Below, one piece after another: positions 17,484 to 26,120 of a DNA stretch of 49,067 nt. Location: positions 1-49,067 of the forward strand of contig JAFGQZ010000044.1 in assembly GCA_016935435.1 (NCBI GenBank), in the 5' to 3' direction. The translations under genes were made by a program, and so were the position numbers. The notes under the pieces are model-generated. The model searched no databases. It saw only the letters and a program-made list of their open reading frames with translations, and was not told where the DNA came from. How positions within the stretch are numbered: position 1 is the stretch's first letter; each line of letters opens with the position of its first letter. This stretch comes from Bacteroidales bacterium. Lineage in GTDB: Bacteria > Bacteroidota > Bacteroidia > Bacteroidales > UBA10428.

Positions 17484-18581
17484 TTAGATTTTTCCGAAAC
17501 GACGGGGTTTGACATATCGGTTAATTAGGGGTGTAAAACCGTTCATTATAAGAATTGCAAACGAAACCCCTTCGGGATATGCGCCAAAAACCCTTATCAA
17601 TACAGTGATAATGCCAATGCCAACGCCAAAAATTAACTGGCCTTTTGAAGTCATTGGCGAGGTAACATAATCGGTAGCCATGAATACCGCGCCGAGTATT
17701 AACCCTCCGGTAAGCAGGTGAAATAGTGGGTCGGCCATGTGGAAAGGCACCAATTCAAGTGTGTTTTTGTCGGTATATTGCAGCAGGGGCAGGCTTATGC
17801 CGGTTCTGTCCAAAACAATCTGGTGGCCTTCAAATCCAAATAGCCATAAGATACCGGTAAAAATTAAAACCGTGCCCATAACAGAAACGGGTATATGCCA
17901 TGTAATAACTTTTTTAATTAGTAAAATGGCAAAGCCAATTAACAAAGCACTTGCTGCAATTTCGCCCAACGAACCGCCAATGTTTCCGGTAAACAGGTCG
18001 GTGTAAGAGAGCCCTTCCGATTGCAGGATTTGGCCAATGCCATCGCCCGATTTAATGCCTTCTTTTATAATTCCCAGCGGTGTGGCACCTGTTGATGCAT
18101 CAAGAGCTTCCGATGGTATGATCATAGGGGTGCCAAAGCCTTCGGCAACCGGATATTTGGTCATTCGGGTTGGGAACGACAACAATAAGAATACCCTGCC
18201 TACCAATGCCGGGTTAAACGGATTGTTGCCCAGTCCGCCAAAAGTCATTTTGCCAATGCCAATGGCAACAAGTGCGCCCACAATTACAATAAAAGGGGGC
18301 AGCCCCGAGGGTAGGTTAAAGGCCAGCAGCATACCGGTAACAATTGCCGAACCATCGCTTGTGCGCACAGGTGTTTTTAACAGATATTTTTGTATGATAT
18401 ATTCGAAAAAAACGCAGGAAGCAACCGATAGAAGGGTAAGGTAAATTGCCCCAATGCCAAAAAAATATACCGAAACTGCAAAAGCCGGCAGCATGGCAAT
18501 AATTACCCAATACATTAGTTTGCTAACCGATTGCCCGCTGTGGACATGGGGCGAAGGGGATACTGTTATAAGTTTGTCCAT
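17484..18581 (-). CDS. rnfD: Rnf complex flavoprotein subunit RnfD
   Basis: Polytopic membrane subunit of the Rnf complex carrying covalent FMN. The acceptor motif S163-T-G-A-T167-P is intact, with Thr167 the expected attachment residue. The N terminus (SPSPHVHSGQSVSKLMYWV) and GLGNNPFNPALVGRVFLL match RnfD/NqrB, and the hydrophobic helices continue to the C terminus. Its start codon overlaps the rnfC stop by one base. Confidence 0.96.
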   Translation of the reverse strand: MDKLITVSPSPHVHSGQSVSKLMYWVIIAMLPAFAVSVYFFGIGAIYLTLLSVASCVFFEYIIQKYLLKTPVRTSDGSAIVTGMLLAFNLPSGLPPFIVIVGALVAIGIGKMTFGGLGNNPFNPALVGRVFLLLSFPTRMTKYPVAEGFGTPMIIPSEALDASTGATPLGIIKEGIKSGDGIGQILQSEGLSYTDLFTGNIGGSLGEIAASALLIGFAILLIKKVITWHIPVSVMGTVLIFTGILWLFGFEGHQIVLDRTGISLPLLQYTDKNTLELVPFHMADPLFHLLTGGLILGAVFMATDYVTSPMTSKGQLIFGVGIGIITVLIRVFGAYPEGVSFAILIMNGFTPLINRYVKPRRFGKI

Positions 18582-19909
18582 TATTTTCTAGCTCTAATAA
18601 TTTTTCCAACATTGGTTTTGCCATACCTGATATAATCGAGCAAGGGCCTACCCGACGGGCAAGTATAGCTACAGGAGCCGCACTCAATGCAGTCCATTAC
18701 TTTTTCTGCTTCAAGCCTGTCGAACATCGATTTTTCTCCAAGTACAGCAAGAAGGTATGGTTCAAGCCCCATTGGGCAGGCACTAACACATTTCGAACAT
18801 CGCATACAGGGCTCAATAGCTTTTCTGCACGATTCGCCTGACGATACAAGCAGAATGCCTGAACAGCCTTTAACAACGGGTATTTCTGTATTTATTGCAG
18901 CTTTTCCCATCATTGGGCCGCCATAAATTATTTTACCGGTATTTTCCGGCATACCTCCTGCAAGGTCTATTAAGTATGATATGGGTGTGCCAATTCTCAC
19001 CTTAAAGTTCGAAGGTTTGGCAATTTCTTTGCCCGTAACTGTTACAACCCTTTCAAACAGGGGTTTGTTTTTTTGTATGGCTTCGTAAACTGCAAAAATG
19101 CTGCCTACATTGAACACAACTGCACCAATATCGATAGGCAACCCGCCCGAAGGCACTTCGCGGTTGAGTATTGCTTTAATAAGTTGTTTCTCGCCACCCT
19201 GGGGGTATTTAACTTTCAATGCCTGCACACTTGTTCCCTGATAACCTGTTGATGCGCGTTTCATAGTATCGATGGCATCGGGCTTGTTGTTTTCAATTCC
19301 AATAATGGCTTTAGAAACACCAATGGCTTTTTTCATTATTTCTATCCCGACACATATTTCTTCAGCTTTTTCGAGCATAAGCGCGTGATCTGATGTTAGG
19401 TATGGCTCGCATTCAACACCGTTTATTATCAGGTATTCGGCAGTTTTTCCTTTAGGTACCGATGCTTTAACATGAGCCGGAAAAGTTGCGCCCCCCAGGC
19501 CGACAATGCCGAATTCTGCTATTTTTTTTACAATTTCGCCCTGGGTAAGGTTTATGGTTTTATTTAATTCGGTTGACCGATCGATTGTTTCTATCCATTC
19601 ATCCCCCTGAACATCAATAAAAATAGCATCTTTTTTATATCCGCCGGTATCGGGGGTTTTATCGATTTTTGTTACTACGCCCGAAACTGGTGAATGAATA
19701 TTGGCCGATACAAAACCCTCGCTTTGGGCAATGAGCTGGCCGGTTTTAACTATATCGCCTTTGCAAACAATAGCCTTCGACGGAACCCCGAGGTGCTGCG
19801 AAAGTGGAATTACTACTGTTTTGGGCAAAGGCAGGCTGGCTATGCCCGCTTTCGACGATAGTTTATTTTCGGGTGGGTGCACGCCACCGGTTTTAAATGT
19901 TTTTAACAT
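18581..19909 (-). CDS. rnfC: Rnf complex NADH-binding subunit RnfC
   Basis: Peripheral subunit that binds NAD(H) and FMN and passes electrons to the cytoplasmic iron-sulfur chain. The N terminus carries a barrel-sandwich domain (GGVHPPENK; AQSEGFVSANIHSPVSG). The Rossmann-like NADH site includes GIVGLGGATFPAHVK (134-148) and QGGEKQLIKAIL. Two [4Fe-4S] motifs lie at Cys368/371/374/378 and Cys407/410/413/417. The protein stops at 442 aa, without the long Ala-rich tail of proteobacterial RnfC, as is usual in anaerobes. It follows rnfB by 11 bp. Confidence 0.97.
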   Translation of the reverse strand: MLKTFKTGGVHPPENKLSSKAGIASLPLPKTVVIPLSQHLGVPSKAIVCKGDIVKTGQLIAQSEGFVSANIHSPVSGVVTKIDKTPDTGGYKKDAIFIDVQGDEWIETIDRSTELNKTINLTQGEIVKKIAEFGIVGLGGATFPAHVKASVPKGKTAEYLIINGVECEPYLTSDHALMLEKAEEICVGIEIMKKAIGVSKAIIGIENNKPDAIDTMKRASTGYQGTSVQALKVKYPQGGEKQLIKAILNREVPSGGLPIDIGAVVFNVGSIFAVYEAIQKNKPLFERVVTVTGKEIAKPSNFKVRIGTPISYLIDLAGGMPENTGKIIYGGPMMGKAAINTEIPVVKGCSGILLVSSGESCRKAIEPCMRCSKCVSACPMGLEPYLLAVLGEKSMFDRLEAEKVMDCIECGSCSYTCPSGRPLLDYIRYGKTNVGKIIRARK

Positions 19910-19920
19910 GGCATTTTCCT

Positions 19921-20820
19921 TCAGTTTGAAACAGAATTTGAGCTGTCTGCTGGGGCATTCTCGCCGGTTACCGCCCCAGGGGCTTCTTCCTTTATTTTTC
20001 TTGGGGGAAAACCAACTTCAATAATCGACTGGGTAGGGCATTCGCTTACACATTTACGGCAAAGCCTGCATTTATCGGCATCGATATAGGCCAGGTTGTT
20101 GCCCATGGTAATTGCCTCATAGGGGCAAACCTTAAAACATTTGCCACAGCCAATGCAGGCTACAGCGCAACTCTTTTTGGCAATTGCGCCTTTTTCTTCG
20201 TTTTTACAGGCAACATATATTTTACGGTTGGCCTTGGCTCTTTTGCGAAGTTCAAGAATGCCTTTCGGACAGGCTTTAACACAGGCCCCGCAAGCAGTAC
20301 ACTTATCGTCGATAACCACCGGAAGGCCGGTATCCGTATCAATATGAATGGCATTGAAGGTGCATGCAGTAACGCAATCGCCATGCCCCAGGCACCCAAA
20401 AGTGCAGCCAGTATCGCCGCCGTATAGTGCCGACTCAATGGCACAGGTTGTTGCCCCGTTATAAATATTTGTTTTCGGGCTTGCATCGCAATGTCCATTA
20501 CAGAGCAATACAGCCACTTGTGGTTCTTTTTCAACGGCATTGCGGCCCAGGATTGTTGCTGCTTTCGACATAACATCGTTGCCGCCTACCGGACAATACA
20601 AGCCATCGAATGTTTCCGATTTTACACATGCCTCGGCAAAATTACGGCAACCTGCATATCCGCACCCACCACAATTTGCTGCCGGTAATGAATTTTCAAC
20701 TTCATCAATGCGCGGATCTTCATATACTTTAAACTTCTGTGCCACAAAATACAGGACAATTGCCGAAACAACCCCGATACCGCTTAAGGTAGCAATAGTA
20801 TATACAATTATCATCGACAT
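19921..20820 (-). CDS. rnfB: Rnf complex ferredoxin-type subunit RnfB
   Basis: Entry point for electrons from ferredoxin. An N-terminal membrane anchor (about 5-27) is followed by the Fer4-type domain Cys50/53/58/76. A Cys-rich middle (107, 111, 126, 139, 143, 149, 153) follows, then further [4Fe-4S] motifs at Cys174/177/180/184, Cys222/225/228/232 and Cys251/254/257/261. This is the long multi-cluster RnfB of Bacteroidota and Clostridia rather than the short proteobacterial one. An acidic tail of about 30 residues ends the protein. It begins one base after the rseC stop. Confidence 0.96.
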   Translation of the reverse strand: MSMIIVYTIATLSGIGVVSAIVLYFVAQKFKVYEDPRIDEVENSLPAANCGGCGYAGCRNFAEACVKSETFDGLYCPVGGNDVMSKAATILGRNAVEKEPQVAVLLCNGHCDASPKTNIYNGATTCAIESALYGGDTGCTFGCLGHGDCVTACTFNAIHIDTDTGLPVVIDDKCTACGACVKACPKGILELRKRAKANRKIYVACKNEEKGAIAKKSCAVACIGCGKCFKVCPYEAITMGNNLAYIDADKCRLCRKCVSECPTQSIIEVGFPPRKIKEEAPGAVTGENAPADSSNSVSN

Positions 20821-20821
20821 A

Positions 20822-21247
20822 TCAACTTTCTTTTTTCAATGAAAAGCTAAATTTTTTTTCCAACTTTTTCCTGGAAAGGTATAGAATAATATAATACGGA
20901 ACGAGCAGCGATAAAGACAGAATTCCTGAGTATAAGTCGCTAAAGCCGGCCGATGTAAATACAACGAGGGATAAGAACAAAACTAAAAACGGAAGAATAT
21001 AAGCCAAAACTACAGCTTTGTTGCCCATCGATTTATGCATGAACACTTCAACAGTTTCGCCAACAGAAAACTGCCCGTCTCCAATGCTTGCCTCAATTAT
21101 GTCCGATTTTGATTCGCCCATCAGGCACGACTCTTTTGATTTACATGCTGAACATGCCGAGTAGTTTGTAACATTCACCCTGGCAGTGCCGTCAACAATT
21201 TGTTCGATAATGCCTTTTTGCCCGATACAGTCGATGGGAACCATCAA
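20822..21247 (-). CDS. RseC/MucC-family redox-associated membrane protein
   Basis: A 141-aa protein with an N-terminal Cys-rich cytoplasmic part and two membrane helices (about 79-100 and 106-122). The Cys motif is C-x2-C-x5-C (SACSACKSKESC). In enteric bacteria RseC acts with the Rsx/Rnf complex in reducing the SoxR iron-sulfur cluster. In Bacteroidota it heads the rnf operon, as here, and probably helps assemble or couple the complex; that role is inferred. It is the promoter-proximal gene, one base before rnfB. Met2 could equally be the start. No SoxR gene is in this window. Confidence 0.88.
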   Translation of the reverse strand: MMVPIDCIGQKGIIEQIVDGTARVNVTNYSACSACKSKESCLMGESKSDIIEASIGDGQFSVGETVEVFMHKSMGNKAVVLAYILPFLVLFLSLVVFTSAGFSDLYSGILSLSLLVPYYIILYLSRKKLEKKFSFSLKKES

Positions 21248-21482
21248 TTTATGTTTTTCAAAAGCGATACAAAAATATAGTTTCTGGGCTTATAGCAAAT
21301 TACATTTCACAGTTTCTTTGTTATATAGAATGATTTTAAATAAGTGGGCACAACCTGAAATTGCAAGTGCTTGCATGAAATGTAAGTACAAAACATTTCT
21401 GCCTAACAAGTTGCAAATGCAGAAATATTGACTTAGTAATTATTTAGATATAACTACCTGGGTTTGGTTTGCCCAATTAAGT

Positions 21483-22313
21483 TTATTTCTTTTTAGAAGT
21501 TAGCGGGTAGCGGTTGTTTTTAATATTGGTTATACGTGCCCTTATATTGCCTACCAGTATGGGGCTTTCGACATATACCGGAATACGGTTTTTGTCGTTT
21601 GTAACCCAAATCGATAAGTCTTCGCCACCATGAAAAATTGTTCCTTCAACAAGCATTACAGTAAATTTCATGCATTCAAAAGTCCCCATGTCTTTTAATT
21701 TCACATTTTCGAGCCCCTGGTAACGAAAGTACAAATCGTACGACTCTTCATCGAGAGCAACTGTAATCGGAATTTTTTCACCTATTTTATAATTGACATA
21801 GTCAAAATTCCGGGTATAGAGCAGAGCACTTAAAACATCCCAGGTACATGCATTAATTTTAAGGGTATCGTATTTGAGGGGTTTGTCGTTTATTTTGTTC
21901 TTTCTGAATATCAGCGAATCGCCGCTATAAGTGTAACTTTCGTGCTGTCTGAAATTGCCTTCGCGGTTATTTCGCTGAAAGAACAGCGGGCGCAAGTTGT
22001 CTTCCCTGACCCAAACTTCGTAACGGTCGCGTACCTTAAAAAATTTGTCCCACCAGCTAAACGATGAGCCTATTCCATAAAAATGAACAGCATCGGTGCC
22101 AAAAATTTTTTCTTTCTCAATTTTAAAAGTAACCTGTCCGACCTCGGAAAAAACAACAAACCAGTTGTACGAAATAATGTAGGTCAATTCTTCGCCATAG
22201 GCAAAGGTGTTGTTTTTCTTTCCGCATGTATGGCTGTTTTCCTGGCCATGCAAAGATAGTGATACAAAGCATGCCCAAACAACAAAATTTAAAGCACTGA
22301 AAAAATGTTTCAT
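21483..22313 (-). CDS. DUF3108 exported protein
   Basis: Member of the DUF3108 family, whose function is not established; members are periplasmic or outer-membrane associated. ATG 22313 (276 aa) gives a clear signal peptide (MKHFFSALNF ... SLHGQ). The frame opens 10 codons earlier, but those would spoil the signal. Recognisable family features are FAYGEELTYIISYNWFVVFSEVGQVTF near the N terminus, WDKFFKVRDRYEVWV, the middle WDVLSALLYTRNFDY, and a final ILVGNIRARI. The predicted fold is all-beta. It stands 69 bp after the SiaC-type gene on the same strand and may be cotranscribed with it. Confidence 0.8.
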   Translation of the reverse strand: MKHFFSALNFVVWACFVSLSLHGQENSHTCGKKNNTFAYGEELTYIISYNWFVVFSEVGQVTFKIEKEKIFGTDAVHFYGIGSSFSWWDKFFKVRDRYEVWVREDNLRPLFFQRNNREGNFRQHESYTYSGDSLIFRKNKINDKPLKYDTLKINACTWDVLSALLYTRNFDYVNYKIGEKIPITVALDEESYDLYFRYQGLENVKLKDMGTFECMKFTVMLVEGTIFHGGEDLSIWVTNDKNRIPVYVESPILVGNIRARITNIKNNRYPLTSKKK

Positions 22314-22382
22314 AAAAATTTTAGTTACACGCATCTTATTCAAATATCGACATTGAAAGCTAACGAGAAAGTTAATTGATTG

Positions 22383-22757
22383 TTATTCGGTTTCGATAAA
22401 ATTAAATTTAACATCGAGTATCGACTCGTAATATTCACCTCGTTCAAGAATGTCGTCGTCGCCTTCTTCGTAATACCAGTTAATGCTGATTTGTTTTCCC
22501 TTTTTCGCAGTATCAACAAGTGCACGCAAAATTTCAAGTATTGCTTTTGACGAACCGCTGTTAAAATACTCAAGAATTATATCGATTGTAGTGGTAGGAT
22601 TTGGTTCCTGGCAATAATAAAATACCCATTCAAACAATTTGTCGTAAAACTGCGTTGGATCTTCGGGTATGGAGCGACCGCTAATTTTGAGCCGGCCATC
22701 GGTCGAAAAACTGACCTCGGGTGTCCGTTTTGTGCTGGCAATTAGTAAGTTCTCCAT
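22383..22757 (-). CDS. SiaC-type (DUF1987) regulatory phosphoprotein
   Basis: A 124-aa cytoplasmic protein matching the DUF1987/SiaC family (TPEVSF, GRSIPEDPTQFYDKLFEWV, DIILEYFNSGSSKAILEIL). In Pseudomonas SiaC is switched by a kinase/phosphatase pair (SiaB/SiaA) and controls a diguanylate cyclase. None of those partners is in this window, so here it is an orphan. The Ser-rich FNSGSSK segment is where a phospho-acceptor might lie, but this is not certain. The 620-bp gap upstream leaves room for its promoter. Confidence 0.8.
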   Translation of the reverse strand: MENLLIASTKRTPEVSFSTDGRLKISGRSIPEDPTQFYDKLFEWVFYYCQEPNPTTTIDIILEYFNSGSSKAILEILRALVDTAKKGKQISINWYYEEGDDDILERGEYYESILDVKFNFIETE

Positions 22758-23421
22758 GAAAAAACTGAAATTAAGTATATATACTAAGCCCTAAATTTAC
22801 AATATTTTAAATTGTCAAGCCTACAGCCTTATTAAATATTTGTTAAATAAATCCTGTGTAGGCAAGTATAGAATTATTTTCATTTACCGCAAAACTAATA
22901 ATGAACAAAATAATATACATTAAGGCTGGATAGTTTTAAAAGTTAAATCTAAAGGCCTGTTTTTAGCCAAAAACAAACAGGGAATGGTAAGTTCCACTTA
23001 ATCCTTGAAAATAAAAAATGAGCAGGTGATACAAATTGTTAATGCGCTTATTCCAGTTTATTTTCATTTTGAAAAAGAAATTCTCAGAATGAGAATTATT
23101 TCCCAACTATTATTTTCTTAACAACCAATAAATCAGCATTATGCAAAAAACATATTGTTTTGGCACATTATTCGATTGTTATGGGGAAAAAACTGTAATA
23201 TGAACAATATTGTTAACAGCGGGGGAGAAATTAAAAAAGGCAAAACATTATTGAGGCGTTTGCTGGTTATACACTAAACCACTATATACTAAGGCCTGAT
23301 GGTTAAAATAGATTTCGTGAACATATTCGTCATACACAAAACTACTAATTAGGCCTGTTAGGGCTATCAGGGGCAAATGATAGTCCTAACTTTTAAAAAA
23401 AAGAAAATTAAACACTTAACC
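22758..23421. other. Long AT-rich divergent intergenic region
   Basis: About 660 bp separate the SiaC-type gene (minus) and the coiled-coil lipoprotein (plus). No convincing coding frame or RNA gene was seen. It should contain both promoters. The only distinct structure found is the palindrome at 23079-23097, listed separately. Confidence 0.5.
23079..23097. promoter_or_regulatory. 19-bp palindrome, candidate operator
   Basis: AATTCTCA (23079-23086), a 3-nt centre, then TGAGAATT (23090-23097): two perfect 8-bp arms. It lies about 320 bp from both flanking genes. It resembles a generic metal- or stress-regulator operator, but no factor can be assigned. Confidence 0.35.
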
Positions 23422-24318
23422 ATGAATAACAAAATGTTTAAAACAAGCAGGAACTTTTTAATACTGGCTGTGGCAACTCTTACTATTGGAGCATGCCAAA
23501 CCCAAACAAAAACAGAACAGATAGCCGGGTTAAAAACAACTAACGACTCTTTGCAATTGGCACTTTACGAGCGCGATTCGTTGATGAACGATATGATGGA
23601 AACTTTCGAACAAATAGAAAACGACCTTGCATTTATTAAAGAGCAACGCAATATAATAGCAGTAAATTCCGATAACGCAGAAAACCAGTTAAGCAAGAAG
23701 GAACAAGTTATCCAGGATGTGCAGGAACTTGCTCAGCTATTGCAGGAGAGCAAAAAGAGGCTCGATAAACTAAACAGAAAACTAAAAGAATCGGGGGTTA
23801 AAATTGCCAGCCTTGAAAAACAGGTAGAGGAATTGGCCGCCAGCCTTGAAACCCGCAATGCAGAAATGCTTGCCCTTACTCAAGAACTTGAAAAGAAGAA
23901 TTACGAAGTTGGGGTTCTTACCGAACAACTTGTTGCGCTGGAAACACTTAATACACAACAGGATAATGTTATTAAGGAGCAAACTGCCGCAATTGATGCA
24001 TATAATTTGGCTTATTATACCCTTGGCACCGCTAAAGAGTTGAAAGAACAGGGCATAATAACCAAACAGGGCGGATTTTTAGGCTTAGGACGCATTAAAA
24101 CCCTCAACACAGGGGCAAACAAATCGTACTTTTCTGAATTCGATTTAAGGCAAACCACCGAAATACAAATCGATGCAGAGGAGGTACACCTTCTCTCGGA
24201 GCATCCGTCGGGTTCGTACGAGTTTGTCGAAGCAAACGAAAAAATAGCTTCACTAAACATAAAAGACCCGGCTGAGTTTTACCGGTTTACAAAATATATT
24301 GTACTGGAAATTGAGTAA
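23422..24318 (+). CDS. Coiled-coil lipoprotein (possible Cbp1-type adhesin family)
   Basis: A 298-aa lipoprotein. The signal peptide ends TIGAC with lipidated Cys25 (from ATG 23422; the frame runs 15 codons further upstream without a signal-like sequence). Residues 30-200 are a long heptad-rich coiled coil with Lys/Glu/Gln/Leu bias (KKRLDKLNRKLKE, IASLEKQVEELAASLE). A compact C-terminal domain follows (about 205-298: YTLGTAKELKEQGIITKQGGFLGLGR, then beta-rich sequence). This layout is common in Bacteroidota and resembles proteins annotated as Cbp1-family collagen-binding adhesins, but binding cannot be read from the sequence. It is a single gene closed by its own terminator. Confidence 0.75.
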   Translation: MNNKMFKTSRNFLILAVATLTIGACQTQTKTEQIAGLKTTNDSLQLALYERDSLMNDMMETFEQIENDLAFIKEQRNIIAVNSDNAENQLSKKEQVIQDVQELAQLLQESKKRLDKLNRKLKESGVKIASLEKQVEELAASLETRNAEMLALTQELEKKNYEVGVLTEQLVALETLNTQQDNVIKEQTAAIDAYNLAYYTLGTAKELKEQGIITKQGGFLGLGRIKTLNTGANKSYFSEFDLRQTTEIQIDAEEVHLLSEHPSGSYEFVEANEKIASLNIKDPAEFYRFTKYIVLEIE

Positions 24319-24443
24319 AAAAGGCAATTCACTAAGCTTGCTATAACCAAAAAACCAAAAAACTACTCACTACAAAACCACAATTCTGCTACACTAAACC
24401 GCAGAAACCTTAAAACACTGTTTACTTGGTTTGATAGAAAAGC

Positions 24444-24474
24444 GCTGCGCCGGTTTCGGCCAGCCTTTTTTTTT
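24444..24474 (+). terminator. Rho-independent terminator after the coiled-coil lipoprotein gene
   Basis: A GC-rich hairpin: GCTG (24444-24447) and GCCG (24449-24452) pair with CGGC (24457-24460) and CAGC (24461-24464). It has one bulged C and a 4-nt loop, and a run of nine T follows. It lies 125 bp after the stop codon. Confidence 0.75.
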
Positions 24475-24595
24475 ATTTTGTATTGTAAACTGTTTCCCGG
24501 TGTGTATTTATGCGGCAATTTGCATTGACTGAATAATTGGCTTGTGCTTCGCAAAAATGATTAAAGAATTGTACTTTTATTTAAAATTTTATTTT

Positions 24596-25015
24596 ATGCC
24601 TTTACTTAACAACGAAACAATAAATCAACTTAAAAGTGCTGCCATTAAGGCTTCTGCAAACGCATATTGCCCGTATAGCCGTTTTGTAGTCGGTGCAGCC
24701 GTATTGTGCGAAAGTGGTTCGATATATACGGGCTGTAATGTCGAAAATGCCTCGTTAGGGCTTACAGTTTGCGCCGAGCGCAATGCAGTTTTCGGAGCGG
24801 TGGCACAAGGCGAAACAAAAATTGTTGCTGTGGCAGTTTATGCGCCGGTCGATACAGTAACAGCACCCTGTGGTGCATGCCGGCAGGTTATCAGCGAGTT
24901 TAACCCGAAAGCCGAAATTTATATGTTCAACCATAAAGAGCTGTTAACACAGGTTAATTTACAGGAACTCCTGCCAATGGCTTTTGGCCCTTCAGACATA
25001 GAAAATCCAACCTAA
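24596..25015 (+). CDS. cdd: Cytidine deaminase
   Basis: Converts cytidine and deoxycytidine to uridine and deoxyuridine in pyrimidine salvage. From ATG 24596 the protein is 139 aa, typical of the small tetrameric enzyme. The zinc site is Cys59 with catalytic Glu61 (TVCAERNAV) plus Cys92 and Cys95 (PCGACRQ). The substrate loop GCNVENASLG is intact. The frame opens 18 codons earlier, but that extension is not conserved-looking. The next gene starts 12 bp downstream, so the two are probably cotranscribed. Confidence 0.95.
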   Translation: MPLLNNETINQLKSAAIKASANAYCPYSRFVVGAAVLCESGSIYTGCNVENASLGLTVCAERNAVFGAVAQGETKIVAVAVYAPVDTVTAPCGACRQVISEFNPKAEIYMFNHKELLTQVNLQELLPMAFGPSDIENPT

Positions 25016-25027
25016 ACTGTTTTGAAA

Positions 25028-25936
25028 ATGGCAAAGAAAAATTCTAACACTACTGTAACCGATCAAAAGCCCGACAAGAGGGCCAATGATTTGAATGCTT
25101 CTGCTATTGGCATTATCGAAAGATTGGCCATTCTTGTAATCCCCCGCATGGATAAAGAGGTGCAAGCCCCCTTTCTGTTGTTTGTGTTTATTGCCGTATT
25201 ATTGTTGCCTGCCTGTTTGCTCCTTAAAAGCGATATGCACCGTATGATAATAATTTCGGGTGTGTTTGCCTGCAATTTAGCAATGGGCACGCTTATGTAT
25301 GTGAGTTTTAGCCGTAAACGACAGGAGCTTTTTTCTTTCGATGTGCCCCGAAACAAATTGCCTGGTAAAGAAACAGCCGAAGTAAAGGAACTAATGGAAG
25401 AATTAAAGGGAAATATTGAAACTTCATTTAAAAAGCTTTATTCCGGGGCTAAGGGCCTTCGCTTTCGTACAAATATCTTTACCTTTCATGAAATATCGGG
25501 AGGGAGCATTTTGTTGAAAATACATGATAACTTCAGGTACGACATGAGCGGCGATATTGATGAAGATGTTGCATTAATGCCTGGTGTGGGTTCTACCGGC
25601 ACATGTTTTCGTACCCGGCGGCCAAATGTTTCAATTAAGCATGAAAAATGGAACGACAGGGAAGGGGTAAACAATGTCCTCTCGAAAAAATTCGACTCCG
25701 GGCTGAATTGGATTATATCTTATCCGATAATTGATAAACAGCACAATGTGCTGGCAGTATTGAATGTCGATTGCCTTGGGTTCGAGATTTCCGAAGATAT
25801 TCTGGGGCAGCTCGAAAGCCAGCTCAAATCAATTCAGGCAGAAAACCAGGCGGTTGTGGACAAAATCTCGGGAATTTTCTCGAAGTTCCCCAAAGATCAA
25901 ATTTTAATCATGAAAAAGAAATTGTCAGGAAAATAA
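25028..25936 (+). CDS. GAF-domain membrane protein
   Basis: A 302-aa protein with two adjacent membrane helices (about 48-68 and 73-92) after a short polar N terminus. A charged linker follows, then a GAF-like domain (about 140-265: IFTFHEISGGSILLKIHD, MPGVGSTGTCFRTRRPNVSI, WIISYPIIDKQHNVLAVLNVDCLGFE). It ends with a short helix. No kinase, cyclase or HTH domain is attached, so its output is unknown; it may bind a small ligand at the membrane face. ATG 25028 is preferred over TTG 25022. It directly follows cdd, and a strong bidirectional terminator closes the unit. Confidence 0.75.
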   Translation: MAKKNSNTTVTDQKPDKRANDLNASAIGIIERLAILVIPRMDKEVQAPFLLFVFIAVLLLPACLLLKSDMHRMIIISGVFACNLAMGTLMYVSFSRKRQELFSFDVPRNKLPGKETAEVKELMEELKGNIETSFKKLYSGAKGLRFRTNIFTFHEISGGSILLKIHDNFRYDMSGDIDEDVALMPGVGSTGTCFRTRRPNVSIKHEKWNDREGVNNVLSKKFDSGLNWIISYPIIDKQHNVLAVLNVDCLGFEISEDILGQLESQLKSIQAENQAVVDKISGIFSKFPKDQILIMKKKLSGK

Positions 25937-26042
25937 ACGCATAGGAAAGGAATCAGTGCCCAAAAGGCTGTGTCAGTGAGAAGCGTAAAACATTTATGTT
26001 AAAGCAGGCAAAGTAATCGACTAAAATACTCTTGTGAAAAAT

Positions 26043-26075
26043 AAAATCCCCGGCAGACAGCTTTCCGGGGATTTT
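26043..26075. terminator. Bidirectional Rho-independent terminator
   Basis: A perfect 11-bp stem, AAAATCCCCGG (26043-26053) with CCGGGGATTTT (26065-26075), has an 11-nt loop and T-rich tails on both strands. It serves the cdd/GAF unit (plus) and the convergent TPR gene (minus). Confidence 0.88.
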
Positions 26076-26120
26076 TTCTTAAGAAAAATACAAACCGCAC
26101 AAAAGTGATATTTTGGGTGT

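Noticed and set aside
20822-21247. RseC as evidence for a SoxR regulon here
   Set aside because: No SoxR gene or SoxR site is visible; in Bacteroidota the gene simply travels with rnf.
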